Origin: Chlorophyllum brunneum
Lineage: Eukaryota > Basidiomycota > Agaricomycetes > Agaricales > Agaricaceae
NCBI GenBank assembly: GCA_963576785.1
Contig: OY756146.1
Span: 186,001-250,000, forward strand
Reading direction: 5' to 3'
Length of the DNA stretch: 64,000 bases
The translations under genes and the position numbers were made by a program. Positions 22,057 to 33,640 of this stretch are shown here, one piece after another (the stretch's first letter is position 1; every line of letters starts with the position of its first letter). The notes beneath the pieces are model-generated. The model had not been told where the DNA came from, did no database searches, and worked only from the letters and a program-made list of their open reading frames with translations.

Positions 22057-22895
22057 CTATCGTGCAGTAGTCTGCTGTCCCCCTCTCTTCTCCGCCAGTC
22101 TATCCACAATCCGCGCGTCACCTGTATTAGGCGCAGGGACATCGAGCAGCGAATTACTGGCCTGCTTGGTCGACCGCACATCGCCCTTGAATCCGATAAA
22201 ATATATCCTCGACACATCATCCCCCACGGATTCGTTCTACAATTCCAACATCAGCCATCGTTCAAACGAATACAAGTGTAACTCACGAAGAAGAGGGAAA
22301 GGGAATGTACGCTTGCAAATGCAGCTACACGGAGAGGGTATTCTACGATACCAGTCTCGCCTTCGAGGAGGGAAATGTTAAGTTGGGGATTAATGTCATC
22401 GGCATCGGAAAAGTCGACGATGGTGCTGTGGTTGGCGTATATGCGAAGATGTCGGGGCGCGAAGTCTCCTCGTCCTGTACCCATGTTAGCGTGGATTTCC
22501 ATATGCATATATACAATAAACGCACCGATTTTGAGGAGAAGTGAACGCAATCGGACGTTTTCAGTAAACGGAATATGTATGATCATCTGCGTAAGGCTTA
22601 GATGAGAGTAACAAAACCCAAAACAGCGCATTACCTGATCATCTACACCCGAATCTGCATATCTCTCGGTACTCTCACGTTCACTCCATGGCTTGATGAG
22701 CTCCTTTGCATGTTCTGGGACAGCGAGGTTCAATCCGTGGACGCTTAGCTCAATCAACAATGAGCACAGACTAGCATAGACCCACGCATATACTCACTTG
22801 TCTCTATCAATGACACTGAACAGATATGAAGTGTCTGCGCCTGCAAACGATGCAGCCAGGGTGTCGTTGGCCTCGCCGTTCTCGGTCGACGACAT
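22057..22895 (-). CDS. PITH-domain protein (PITHD1/TXNL1 C-terminal-like)
   Basis: Minus strand, ATG at 22895-22893 (MSSTENGEANDTLAASFAG). The PITH domain is a jelly-roll that binds the proteasome in thioredoxin-like protein 1 and occurs alone in PITHD1. Spliced blocks in order: SYLFSVIDRDK, then after an intron GLNLAVPEHAKELIKPWSER, YADSGVDDQ, (intron) MIIHIPFTENVRLRSLLLKI, (intron) GRGDFAPRHLRIYANHSTIV, DFSDADDINPQLNISLLEGE, VEYPLRVAAFASVHSLSLFF, (intron) SRIYFIGFKGDVR. The protein ends QQTTAR with a stop at 22057-22059. Length (about 210 residues) fits stand-alone PITH proteins. It shares a 124-bp divergent promoter with the mitochondrial ribosomal protein gene. A decayed copy of its last exon lies at 28848-28985. 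Confidence 0.9.
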
Positions 22896-23019
22896 CGTAC
22901 CAGTACAACGCTGACGAGTTGCTGATAGGACGCATATACGCACGCGTGGGAATGTATTTCCCGAAGCAGTTCCGAAATCTCACTCATGTCAAAATCTGAA
23001 TTCCGTTGTCTGTTCCACG
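22896..23019. promoter_or_regulatory. Divergent promoter, PITH gene / MRPS5
   Basis: 124 bp between the two start codons. Compact, without a clear TATA box, which is usual for housekeeping genes. Confidence 0.5.
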
Positions 23020-24412
23020 ATGCAGCGCCTCGCAGCCAGGCCTCTCCTTCGCTCTCTGCGCGTCCACACCCCCCGATCATTCCACGTGGCACGAGCTGCA
23101 AGGCTCGCGTCGTCTGTTTCTGGTTCACAACACCCCAGCGGTCCCTCGGAACCACGTCCTCCAACACGACCACGCAAAGAACCACAACCACTTGGTATCA
23201 AGATTTCTACAAAAGCTGCCCGTGAGCCGCATTTCATCGACCAACCACACCACATTTCTCACGATAAACCTTCTTATAGTTGACCCAGCAGGAGTGTACA
23301 CACCTTCTGAATATGTCACTCTCCAGCTCCAGTCCCCCGAACTCCAACAACACCTCAAGGATCTCTCTCCCGGAGACTCAGCTCTCTACCAATCACTACT
23401 TGAACGAATAGACAAAGATAACGGTCACACAGACCTCCTTGCTCTCAACGACATTGGTGAATTCTTGGCAGAACGGGGTGTTGAGGTTGATATGCCCGAC
23501 GCAATTTTCGAACCTCCCAATAACGAAATTTTCTTCGACTCTGGGCACGACTTAGACCCAGGTACTTAAGCCTCTTCCCCTCCCTTGAGGCCATCTCATA
23601 AACATCCATCCATAGCATACACCCAAATATCATTCAAAGACAACCATCCTCGTAAAATCCCGAGTCTTATGGAACCCTCCCCTCTCGACGTACGCGACGT
23701 CCTGGACATTCCTCCCGACAAACAAAACCCTTACGGCGGACGCGTCATCATCCGTAACCACACCTCCATCTTCGATTCCCTCCCTCCCTCAACAAATACA
23801 TCCTCATCATCATCAGCCAACAGCACAACCTCCCAATCCTTCAATCTCCCCCCTCGCGAAGTTCGAAACCTCTACCAATCAATCCTCATCGCCCGTACCG
23901 TCAAACAACAAACCGGCAAAGGCAAAATCATGCGTAAACAATTCCTAGTCTGCGTCGGTAACGGTAACGGTCTCATCGGTTACGGTCAAGCAAAAGATTT
24001 CAACTCCCGTCTCGCTCTTCAAAAAGCCAGAATCGAAGCTGTCAGAAATATGGATTGGGTTGAAAGATTCGAAGAACGTACTGTCTGGACTGAGATGGAA
24101 GCGAAATTGGGTGCGACGAGATTGATTATTCGTCCAAGACCTGTTGGGTTTGGATTACGTTGTAATCCCTTCATGCATCAGATTTTGAGAGCGGCGGGGT
24201 TTAAGGATATTAGTGCTAAAGTTTGGGGGAGTAGGAATAAACTCAATGTCATCAAGGCCGTGTTTAGGATGTTGCATTCTGGTCATGCGCCCGTGGGTAT
24301 GGGGGATGGTGTTGGTGGTAAAGGAACGAGGTTGAGTAAAGGTGTTGGGATGCGAGGAAAGTTGGAGTTGGAGAGAGCTAGAGGCAGGAAGTTGATTAGT
24401 TTGCGCAAGTAA
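23020..24412 (+). CDS. MRPS5: Mitochondrial small-subunit ribosomal protein uS5m
   Basis: Component of the mitochondrial ribosome decoding region. The start MQRLAARPLLRSLRVHTPRS is an amphipathic Arg-rich targeting presequence. Intron 1 (donor GGTATCAAG near 23192, acceptor TTATAG at about 23280) joins the frame to VDPAGVYTPSEYVTLQLQSP, and a second intron (about 23562-23614) leads to the ribosomal domain: LYQSILIARTVKQQTGKGKI with VGNGNGLIGYGQAKD (the S5 N-terminal RNA-binding fold), then the S5 C-terminal domain with RPRPVGFGLRCNPFMHQILR, AAGFKDISAKVWGSRNKLNV and FRMLHSG. The stop is at 24410-24412. The order N-terminal extension, S5, S5_C is as expected. Intact. Confidence 0.93.
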
Positions 24413-24846
24413 TTATATTAATGCTTCTAGACATCGCTGGAGATATTTCACAATTTAAGGCCCACCATAAAATAGGGAGAGCGTCTCCAAATATGCATAT
24501 GCCTCATCTCCCGCCTGAAAAAAGGAAAGCCCATATTAATTTCACGAAACCCGAAAAGGATGGACGGAATGAAAACCACGAACATACAAAGGACGGGGCA
24601 ACTATTTACCGCCACCTAGTCGAGAAACAACCACAGAACCAAAAACCCCCGAAAGAAAATATTGAAACAATCAAATTCGGAATGCTCGATTAATATCGCT
24701 CGCCCTTCCTATACCCCGCGAACCCGTTAACGATGCTCCTCTGGGCCCTCGGTAATGCCCTTGTTAAGACCACAGCTTACACATATACTAAGGTTACCTC
24801 ACAATCCATCCATCCAGGATTCGCTATCCCATTAATACACTTCTTA
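24413..24846. other. Convergent intergenic region
   Basis: 3'-to-3' spacer between MRPS5 and the seven-helix protein gene. A 90-codon open frame (24421-24693) is Lys/His/Pro-rich, lacks any family signature, and is most likely fortuitous. Confidence 0.5.
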
Positions 24847-25988
24847 TTACATCGCTTCATTCCTTGGATCACCTGATTCCCCAGAACACCTACTTTTCAC
24901 CGAGCTCTGTTCTCGAAAAAATCGGATCGATCCCTGAGTCGACCGCCTAAACTCCGAGAATTCTTTATCTCGCCTTGCAGAACATCTGAAAATGATCACG
25001 TTGAATACTATTCCCGCAGCCTGCAGCGTCTTGCCACAATTGTCAGTCCGAGTCCATTTAACCATTCATTATGGCTGCCACTTACCATGTCAGCAAACGG
25101 GTACATCACGTTTGACCCCGTGGCAGAGCTAATCGTGCATGCCAGAGTCATCAAGGTGTATACTACTCCCGATTCTGCGATAACTCGGATAACTTTGCGG
25201 AGGTGGTTGGGTTGGTAGAGGGCACTTCTATCTAAATATTTTTCGCTCTGACTGTCGACCTGCCAGATACGCCAGATCAAGATCCCTGTAATAACAACTA
25301 ATTCAGCCATAAAAGGGATCATGAAGTGTAAGAACTAACCAGTAGTAAATATGTTCTGGAGGGTTGTAACACCAAACATTGCCGTTCCCCACGGCACACC
25401 CGGATGAGGAGCTCTTCCAGTAGCCGAGAGGTTCCTCCCCATTTCGATAGCCGCCACCACAACACCAAAAAACTTTATGAGGGATGGGAGTATAACTAAC
25501 GATCGCCGTCCATATACAATCCAACACCTGTAAATCTGTCCTGCGTAAGGTAAACTTGACGATGTCTGATAAAAGGTCCTTCATACCAATACAAAATCGC
25601 TGAGAAGCATAGCGAGGATTTGATTAACGAACTACAACATCCATCAGTCAAGTCGAAACAGTAGAAAACTGAACTATATTACCCGCGTCCAATCGATCCA
25701 ACTGTCCCCGAGCCAAAAATCCACACCTACATCACGAGCAACAAATCCTTGGAAGTCGTGTACCAGCCCAATCACCACGTCAAATGTGCAGAGAATAAAA
25801 AATATCGATGCAACGATAGTCATCACCCAACGAACTTCCTCTAAGCAAATCCATCGCTCTTCCTGCCCACTCCCAGTGAGAAAGAGTGTGCGGGCACAGA
25901 AGCAGCAAGTAACGAGATACATCCCATAAAGCAGTGTTTCACCAAAGTTTCCAGCTAGTTTAGCCGCGGCTGTCGAGAGTCCAGACAT
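24847..25988 (-). CDS. Seven-helix membrane protein of unknown function
   Basis: Minus strand, start MSGLSTAAAKLAGNFGETLL at 25988. Splicing of five or so short introns gives hydrophobic segments typical of agaricomycete seven-helix proteins that are often noted as GPCR-like: TLLYGMYLVTCCFCARTLFL, VMTIVASIFFILCTFDVVIG, FVNQILAMLLSDFVL joined to IYRCWIVYGRR, LVILPSLIKFFGVVVAAIEM, TAMFGVTTLQNIFTTGILIW, VIAESGVVYTLMTLACTISS and AAGIVFNVIIF. The W-IVYGR motif after helix 3 is characteristic of the family. The C-terminal tail is charged and cytosolic (CSARRDKEFSEFRRSTQG). About 330 residues. No ligand or pathway can be assigned. Confidence 0.8.
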
Positions 25989-27659
25989 GGTGGCGGGAGG
26001 AAGAAAAGATTAAGAATCCGGGATTGAGAAATCAGTCTTCTAGTCCCGTGCGGGATAGGCTGTACTGATCACGATCACGGATCCATGTATCGTTGTTTTC
26101 ACCGACTAAAGGTGTTTGTAACCTATTACACAACTTCAGACCTCAGTGGTGTGAACCGTGGTTCTGATACTTTCCCGTTTCCACAGAAGTTTTTGGTACA
26201 CCCTGCTTGTGTAGTTCAATGCAATAATTATTTTTAAATGGATTTCATGTTCATTTAGGTGTTGCGTTTTGATCGGGAGGCTTCATCATCAGTCGGAGAT
26301 GATAAATTTTTTGTCTCGTCCAGAGGCTATGAGGTTAACATTGAATCGAGTCACAGTAAGTCGCCTGTCTTCTTTGGGAGTATGTAGTCCTTTGGTGTCC
26401 GAGTTTTAGTGGGAACGCGCGAGCCCTTGATTCGGTTTTACCTGAAAACTATCGTGCAGGTCACCTAAACACCGCTACTTTACTAGTCCCTAATATAGAA
26501 GGTCGATATAGAGTTAATCTAATCACCTTATCTAATCTACGCTTCCTGCAAAATACTTCTGGGATTCGACGATGCATATTTTTCATGAGCTGAAGGTTCG
26601 AACATGAGATTGGGTATCCAGAGCTGATAATACACCATGAATATCTCAACTCAAAAGGGAAAAATTGAGTGTTCAATGTGGCACCCCGAATCTGGCGGTT
26701 GGGGTATTTTTCTGGACTAGCTTTTCGGAACCAACTTCCAGCCGAGATGGCCACTGCACAAAAATAAGGGCGTCTACAACGACCCGAGGTACCGATACAG
26801 GTCACGTGATTCTGCGCTTAGCGCAATGTCAGTACACACGTTGATGCATTAGACCCTTCTCTCATGTCGTATGCAGCGAGGCAGCGGTTTGCGACAGGCT
26901 TTTGAAAACCGTGGTCGTAAGATGTGTACCTGTGCATTCCACCGTCATTTTACTATCCCTCAGAGCCAAATCCTAACTAATGCCAATGCATATTCTTATG
27001 CATCATGTCTTAACCCAGCCCCACACCCTGTCGACATCGACATCTTCTTTCTTCCCAACGGTTTTCGAGTGCTGCTTGGCGTCTATATTGAGTCGTTGTC
27101 GGCCGGTGACTCATGATTGATCCCGTTTCCATTGCATGCTTCGTCCATGTCGATGGTCTAGGTATCGATGATTTTACTCGAAATGGCTTCCTCCGGAAGT
27201 CATACAGGGCTAGTGTTTTAACTGGCATATGATGGGTTTTGGTTGGACTGTTGGGTATGTATAACATCGCACTTTTCGGTTTTCTACAGGGCCTTGGATG
27301 TCCCCCGATACATTCTCTTTTGATTATCTAGCACCAATACATCTTCCATTATTTATCTTCACTGTATCGTTGGCATTCTAGGTGAGGTGCGTGTGGTGGA
27401 CACTTGACACTTGACATACCATATCTATCCTTGATCTTACATATGTATACCCAGTGCTTGAGTTAAATTGAGACGCATCCTGCCATGGCTTCTTATTCAA
27501 AGATTTTTTGTGCCCGCGCTCTCAGCCTTGATCACAAGATATTCATAGGGAAAACAGACTCACGTTGTCAGCCATGACGTGAGATACATATGCCCACCCA
27601 GGCGCGGATGAATTACTTGTCTTTTGCGCGCTGCTTACTGATCAGATATCGTCTGAGCA
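25989..27659. other. Intergenic region without supported genes
   Basis: 1.67 kb between divergently oriented neighbours. Two frames of 80-115 codons (26461-26805 minus, 26871-27116 plus) have no family signal, no spliceable continuation and skewed composition. I see no RNA gene. Confidence 0.5.
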
Positions 27660-28791
27660 ATGGGAGATACCGCCAACAACCCTCCCAGAAATAGCGACCG
27701 TCTAACCTGGCTCATAACAGGTGCTTCCTCGGGATTCGGCTACCGTCTAGCTCTCATTGTTCTGGGACGTGGCGATAACGTCCTCGCTACCACTCGGTCC
27801 CTTGCGAAAATACAAAATCTTGTTGACGAAGTTGCTCGGGATGCCGATTCGTCCAAGAAGGATAGATTGAAGGTCTTTCGGATGGAGCTCAGTGATTCGG
27901 AGGGAGACATGAACAAACTGATTGAGGAGGCAGTGGGCGTATGGGACCGCGTTGACGTGCTGGTCAATAATGCCGGTAGGTCTCCTCCTTCCCTTAAGGT
28001 CTTGCCGAGCGACTAACTCGTGTAGGTTGGGCGTGGAGAGGGATTATTGAGGAATCTGGGTGAGAAGTGACTCAGTTTCGACTACACCACGACTTAGGAG
28101 CTTTCTCTAAAGTTCATCGGTGGTTCAACGTCTCATGAATGAGAATGTGATGGGCACTCTCAAGATCACATTCGCCGTTCTTCCCTACATGCGTGCCCAG
28201 AAGTTAGGAACAATCGTCACACTTGGTAGTCGATCTGCGTGGAGAACTGAACTTCCCGTATGTTCCTCCTCTCACTTTCCTGCCATCAAATCACTTTACG
28301 CATTTCATTGCTCGGTGTAGAGCATTGGGTCCTACGCAATGGTGAAGGCTTCCCTCCGAGGTACACAACCTGTTCCTTCTTGAACTCTGATTATACACAT
28401 ATCTTCTCCAGCGCTTTCCGACAGTCTCTCTGTTGAACTAGCCCCTTTCAATGTTCGGACGCTCCTCGTTGAACCAGGTTCCTTCCGCACGGAGGGAATC
28501 TACTCAACTGGCTGGAACGCTACGCATACCTTTTCAGATTATGACTCACTCCGAAAATCTGCCCAAGACGCTTTCGCAAGAATACCGGGGAACGAACCCG
28601 GAGACCCTTGGAAAGCTATGGACGCCGTTGTGGATGTCGTCCGAGGTGAAGGTGCTGCAAAAGGTAGAGCGTGGCCAAAGTATTTGGTTTTGGGGAGCGA
28701 TGCGGAAGTGAACGTGAGAGAGAAGTGTACGGCGATGCTGGACGTACTTGAAGAGTGGAAAGACGTCATAAGAGGTGTCAGTTTCGATTAA
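27660..28791 (+). CDS. Short-chain dehydrogenase/reductase
   Basis: NAD(P)-dependent classical SDR. The start MGDTANNPPRNSDRLTWLIT leads into the cofactor motif TGASSGFG, followed by DVLVNNAG, then across intron 1 (about 27975-28024) WAWRGIIEESG. Intron 2 must use the later acceptor CTAAAG at about 28112, since the earlier TTAG would bring an immediate stop; this gives VVQRLMNENVMGTLKITFAV. The catalytic serine lies in VTLGSRSAWR. Intron 3 (28259-28320) leads to SIGSYAMVKASLRA with the YxxxK pair. Intron 4 (28362-28411) precedes SDSLSVELAPFNVRTLLVEP. The stop is at 28789-28791. All active-site residues are present. The substrate is unknown. A PITH relic lies 57 bp downstream. Confidence 0.9.
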
Positions 28792-28847
28792 GGACTGTTG
28801 AAGCATGGGTTATTTAGTGCAAAGCAACAGAATGGATACATAGGAGA

Positions 28848-28985
28848 CGCCTCGAGAATATTGGATTCAAGGGCGATGTGCGGTCAAGTAAGCATGCTCC
28901 TAATTCGTTGTTCGATATACCTATCCCTCATACGAGTGGTGTGAGGCCCGTGGATGGGTTGACGGAGCAGGCTACTACGCGATAG
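28848..28985 (+). pseudogene. PITH-domain gene relic (C-terminal exon)
   Basis: From about 28862 the frame GFKGDVRSSKHAPNSLFDIP runs to a stop at 28983-28985 and matches the last exon of the PITH gene at 22057-22895 (GFKGDVRSTKQASNSLLDVP). The preceding bases correspond to SRIYFI with a small deletion. No upstream exons are present. It is a gene fragment on the plus strand, opposite to its parent. Confidence 0.8.
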
Positions 28986-29144
28986 TCCTTGACATGAAAT
29001 TGTAAACACACAACTTGCACGCACCACGTTACTTTTTGATTCCATGTACAAGTAGGTTTCCTACCGCCTCAGGATCGGGTCTTTCTCGTGTTTCTGTCGT
29101 GTGTTCTACGCGTAGAGCCAATTGTTCGTAATTTACGGCACGAC

Positions 29145-29164
29145 GTGCGAATTGAAATTCGCAC
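29145..29164. repeat. Perfect palindrome
   Basis: GTGCGAATT and its reverse complement, separated by GA. Lies in the spacer between the PITH relic and the FunK1 remnant; could be a protein-binding site or chance. Confidence 0.5.
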
Positions 29165-29290
29165 ATGAGCTGTAAGTTAAGGTTGGAGGGAGTGGGTGAC
29201 AGTCGGACGAGCGAGGCCGAGGAAACGGAGTTTCACAAAGGCTGTGGGTGTGAAAACTAGTCCAGTTTCTGAGAGGCTCCAGTATGTAAT

Positions 29291-30070
29291 TTATGTGTTA
29301 TAAAACCAAAAAGAGAGGGAACTATAAACCCTGAGGGCGACGATGACGACCTGTTTGTAGCTCGTTTTTGATATATCGACCTTACCTGAGAAGCGATACC
29401 ATGGTGTCCGCTGCGGCCAAGGGGTGGACCTGGATGTTGTCCACCTGGAGCGAGAGGCAAGAACGAAGGGTCGGTCGAGCTGTTCCATGAAGATTTTACC
29501 GACGTATGTAGACAATCGAGGCAGAGAATGAACGGCTTCGCTGCTTTTAAGCCCTACCATTATGTGAATACCAAGCACGCGGCGCGGTATCTGCGAAAGA
29601 TGTCCCCTCGTAAAGCTCAAGTTGAAGTACCTCCCTGGCGAACGCGCTTTCCGCAATCTTCGTATCTCGCTGTCTGCCTAAATGCGAAGGCAAAAAGTAA
29701 CATGAATCGAAGTTCTTCTGGTACTTGTGCTGTCATCGACGAGCGTCAACTTCGGGAACTCGAGGCCAAATTTTCATCCCCTGAGCGTTTTCTAGAGACA
29801 CAAAGGAGACACCAGGTAGGAGCGTCCCAGAAGGCAGACTGTATAGGAATGGTGCACAATTACGCGTATTACCCCACTCGCCACATAATCTCTGTGTAGG
29901 TTGACCTTGCGAGGAAATTGTCGACTCAGTAATCTTGTTGGCTGTCCGAACAAAGGCGGGGTGTCCGCAGGCACTGAAGGCACGCTATTTTGGCCATGGC
30001 ATCATCGGGGACTGGGGGTGTCCTTTCCAAGAGACTCACGGCATCGGCTGAGATATTCACTGTGGGTAGA
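29291..30070 (-). pseudogene. FunK1 kinase remnant (N-terminal region only)
   Basis: The minus strand retains pieces of FunK1 exons 1-3 in order: NISADAVSLLERTPPVPDDA-like start near 30062, QQDY-type FVRTANKITE and LCGEW analogues around 29950-29890, and RLSTYVGKIFMEQLDRPFVL at about 29530-29440. Several frameshifts and stops separate them, and the whole kinase core is absent. It is oriented like copies B and C and its upstream flank matches that of copy C. Confidence 0.8.
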
Positions 30071-31000
30071 ATGATTCGCCGCTTTACGTGGTATGGCGAG
30101 CAATGGTGTATCTAATTTAGGGGCAGGCTGCTCATTTTGGCGGGGGTAGTTTGAGGAGGATTACGGGGGATCGGTGGACCAGGTTGTGGGGAGCGGTACT
30201 GGGTCCAACAAGCTGGGTGGAGCGTGAGGTGTTGAGGGTAGGCCTAATACCGCATTTATATGAGGCATCAACCGTGTTGTCTCCCCGCCACCGTCTGCCT
30301 TCCTCCACGCCAACCTAACTGACTTCTAGGCTAGCCCAATCTCTCTCTATGTATGCTCTCCCTTGTGTTCTGCTGCCGCACAGCAGCCATTGTGGTGTCT
30401 GCTGAACTAGTGATCAGTCTGGCGGGCTTTAATATAGCCATTCACTAAGACCCGTTGGGGTTACTCGTTGATGAACGCAAGAAGAGATCTAGCGGGACTG
30501 CTGGGACATTACCATTGAGCATGCGGTACCAATCCCTCCCTGCCAATTTGGAGTTTCCGGATTCTTAACAGCTCTCTACAACCACACGTTGTTTCAGTTC
30601 TACCCAACCGTCCGGGCGAGGTGCCTTGCCCAGTGGCCTGGCTCTTGTTGGTTGTCATACTGTCTCCGCGGGTTGCATTGTTGAAGCGGGACGCTAGGAG
30701 TATCCTGTGTACTGTGGAATACAGCAGTATTGCAACACTGCTCGGAGACTCGAACCCCTATTGGATTACTAGTACTTATGATCGGGGGTTGGTTTATCTA
30801 TTCATGGTTCTCAGCCTTCTGGCAATACCGGTTGAGCAGAGGTGGGCCTCCAGAACTCCCGCACCGGACGTTACTTATCCAACATGTGTGCATAATCTTT
30901 TTTTACTTTTGCTCCTTCATAGTGGCATTGTCGGTCGTCCGTGACCCAACCATGACCTTTGATAGGCAAAGCTTGTCTACTCTGAACGTAATCCTAGTTT
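30071..31000 (+). repeat. Upstream-flank repeat of FunK1 unit (pairs with 41890-43150)
   Basis: Collinear similarity with 41890-43150, clear in the blocks GAGGTGTTGAGGGTAGGCCTA, AATCTCTCTCTATGT, TTGGAGTTTCCGG and CCTGTGTACTGTGGAATACA. This shows that the FunK1 remnant and copy C were once the same duplicated unit including more than 1 kb of upstream DNA. In both copies a plus-strand frame of about 75-80 codons (from 30621 and about 42765) stays open across the best-conserved part. Confidence 0.7.
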
Positions 31001-31355
31001 GGTGACCGTAGTAGTGTTGGTTGATCAGGCCCCGAAGACGTTGGGGTTTTCGATTTGGGTGTTTACCGGCTGTTGTCACGATATATTTTAAGGCTCGTCT
31101 CGATGCCACCGGGACTATGGTCTTGACAAGGGGAGTGCTTACATATCCCGCAAGGATACGGTGGATCTCGGCCCCTGCTCTGTTGGTTGGTGGAAGACCA
31201 TCCTAAATACCATATCTATATTAGATAGAGTTTGTAGTCGGATACAATACACAAACATTGGATTGGCCTGCACGAGTGCACGTGGATCGAATATAATTAC
31301 TACATTATGTACCACTTTAATAGGCACTGACTTGCTCCAAGGGCACCAACACACC

Positions 31356-32014
31356 ATGAGCAGTGCTTCATCCACTCCCAGGCCGGTACGTACTAACGCA
31401 GAGCAAGTATTGGTCATCCGTTTATGATATTCTGATAGCGTTCTCATGTTGAGCCCTCATCTTCGTCAGCTGAAACCCCCAGGCCAGTGAGTCGACCCAA
31501 ACTAGGGCTTTTGTCCACCGAATTTGAGCTGATCACCGTACATTTGCTGCCGTAGACAGTCTCGCATTTGAACCGAAAACCTCGCGATATGTTACCAGAA
31601 GGGTGGGCCAGATGCGAGAGTCACTGGCATTACGGCTGGCCAGTCAATGACAAGATGCTTTTCAAGTTGCTTGCGACCCATTTTGGCAAGACCAATAACA
31701 CCCTAAAGAAAATGAATCGTTTCATAGGTTCATGTCTTGCCAGCAACCAACTCAGACATCGCAGCGGCTGTCTCGATCTCCGCATTATCTACTGCAGACC
31801 CGACGAACAGGCTGTCGCTGAAGGACAGAGTGTTACTTTACGAGGTGAAAGATTGTTGAAGATTCTCACGATGACTTGCACGGCTTCTAAACGTCTGTTG
31901 GAACGCTGGGCCACGGAGGAACAGCTCGAGTACTTGGTGCCAATACTGGGTGAACCTAGGTGGTTCAAGGACTTTTTCGCGAAGAAAGACTTTAGGTTTA
32001 GTCTTGTGAATTAG
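31356..32014 (+). CDS. Unrecognised small gene, family member 1
   Basis: Three exons: 31356-31385, 31439-31486 and 31556-32014, giving 178 codons. I do not recognise the family. The exon structure is supported by the homologous copy at 56074-56700, which has introns at the same places. Conserved blocks are MLPEGW, ESHWHYGWPV, LRHRSGCLDLR, TMTCTASKRLLERWATEEQ and LGEPRWF. The protein is Trp/Cys/His-rich with no signal peptide or membrane helix. It lies 53 bp upstream of sos7 in the same direction, and the other intact copy has the same arrangement, so the two genes have been duplicated as a block. Confidence 0.75.
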
Positions 32015-32067
32015 GATTGTTCTACATACACATGGATGAGAATTTTGAGCGCGCACACGTGACCTAA

Positions 32068-33280
32068 ATGGGTGATGTCGCGTCGGACGCGTCTGATCAA
32101 TGCCAAACGAACATGAGCAGACCTTCGCTGGAATTTCAGCGAGAACAGGAACGACTGCTCGCGACCTCAAATCACCTCAAATCTCAGCTTGAACAGACGA
32201 ATGCCAAACTTCGTCTAGTCCAGAACCCCATCGAATTCAACAACCTCGACTCTGAGGAATCCGGCGTCGATTTCGAGGATTCCGAAAACAGGGACCCAGC
32301 TATTATATCGACGAACCTTGTTGCCCAGACAGTGCGGATTGTTTGTACAAACTCATACAACAATGCTGACCTGCCCCGATAGGAATTTCTCCGAAAGCTC
32401 AAATTCCAATATCTCGAGCAAAATGCCAAAGATCGTTATGTCAAGTCTATCGTTAGTGATATAGATGATGCTCCCATCGTCACCGCAGACGATGTCAAAG
32501 AGTTGAACGCTACCAACGAGGAGAAAAAAGCAGAACTCAAAGCAGCCAAAACAACGTTGGCCGAAGTGCATCACAACATACGCACTCTTACACCTCTCGT
32601 CCAAGAGGATTACGACAAAACCAAAGCTGCAATAGAAAAAGCCACCACACTCGCTCAGAAAATCATTGATGCTCGCCTTGCCCTTACCCGCCTGCGACAA
32701 ACACAACCACATCCTCGACTAACGATCGCAGCAGCCGACCAGAAGCTTGCTGACCAAGTAACCGAAATGCAAGAGCTCAGTGACCAGGTGGAAGTCGCGC
32801 GGAAGCAGGTACAAAGTGCGAAAGAGGAACTGAAGACGGGTAATGTTGAATTGGAGAACGCGCGGGTGGAGCGTGCAGAGGCTGAGAAGTTGGTCAGAAA
32901 TGCTAATGTTGGGGAGGACGACCCAAGAATAGCACCACTTTACGATTGGTGTGTCCGATTCTTACCCGTGCAAATCGCCGTCTTGTCTTATTATGAAAAA
33001 CATCCCTAGGTTCACAGCATCGTTGTCACTTCATCGTTCCATGCAGGACCTCCACGAGTCAAAATGTGTCTCGCATAATGAACTTCGGCTCACCTACAAA
33101 CTCGAACGTAACAAGCTTCTTGTGCTCACGCTGGTGTTCCTTCCCGACACTCGGCAGCTAGCGACGGTGGATGTATCTGGTGTTGACGATGACTTGACAG
33201 AGGTTATAGATGCGCATCTCCAGACGAACGACGTGCACGGTCTAATAGGGGCTATACTAGCAAGAGCAAGAGGGAGCTAG
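32068..33280 (+). CDS. sos7: Kinetochore protein Sos7-like, intact copy
   Basis: Coiled-coil kinetochore protein (Sos7 family; in fission yeast it works with the KMN network and Mis12/Spc7). Exon 1 (32068-32331) ends DPAIISTNLVAQT; intron 32332-32382; exon 2 begins EFLRKLKFQYLEQNAKDRYV and contains long heptad regions (NEEKKAELKAAKTTLAEVHH, KATTLAQKIIDARLALTRLR, VEVARKQVQSAKEELKTGNV). A second intron (about 32951-33009) leads to FTASLSLHRSMQDLHESKCV and the C-terminal beta-rich part with NELRLTYKLERNKLLVLTLV. The stop is at 33278-33280. The family assignment rests on domain order and the N-terminal coiled-coil block. A second copy at 54942-56054 is broken. Confidence 0.75.
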
Positions 33281-33469
33281 TTGCTCCAACTCGCATTTGT
33301 ATATGTGGCCGTTCCCGTACCTGAGTACCAGTGGCTTCTTTGTTTGGCTCACCTTCTGGCAAGGATGCATTGAGGCATTCTCGCTTCCGATCTGAGACAG
33401 ACCGGTAATGAGTGGCCTAGGTGGGATGTTTTTATTGCCGTACCATGTATTTTCACTAGATGTGAATGA

Positions 33470-33640
33470 TTCAGCATCTCAAGAATGAGAATGTGACTGG
33501 TACTCTGAAAATCATATTTGCTACAATCGAGTAGGCACGCTATCAGTTCGGTACTCTGCCTCATGCGGGTGGTGCCAGTGCACGGCTCGTGGAAGAACTG
33601 AGGCGAAGCGGGTGGACAATGGACTCGTGCGCGGTAGAAA
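33470..33640 (+). pseudogene. SDR/PITH gene debris
   Basis: About 33475-33530 resembles the SDR exon at 28131-28190 (CTCAAGAATGAGAATGTGAC; peptide KNENVTGTLKI). It runs directly into sequence whose frame PHAGGASARLVEELRRSG resembles the PITH C-terminus (PAPNTGDARIVDRLAEKRG). The same chimeric debris is found, inverted, at about 54590-54760. Confidence 0.45.

Noticed and set aside
24421..24693. 90-codon frame after MRPS5
   Set aside because: No homology signal, lies in the convergent 3' spacer, and has Lys/Pro/His-biased composition of untranslated DNA.
26461..27267. Frames of 80-115 codons in the 25,989-27,659 spacer
   Set aside because: Conflicting strands, no splice continuation, no family resemblance.
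28099..28137. In-frame stop in SDR exon 3 suggesting a pseudogene
   Set aside because: The stop appears only with the first acceptor (TTAG). Using the CTAAAG acceptor at about 28112 restores the SDR frame with its NxMG block.
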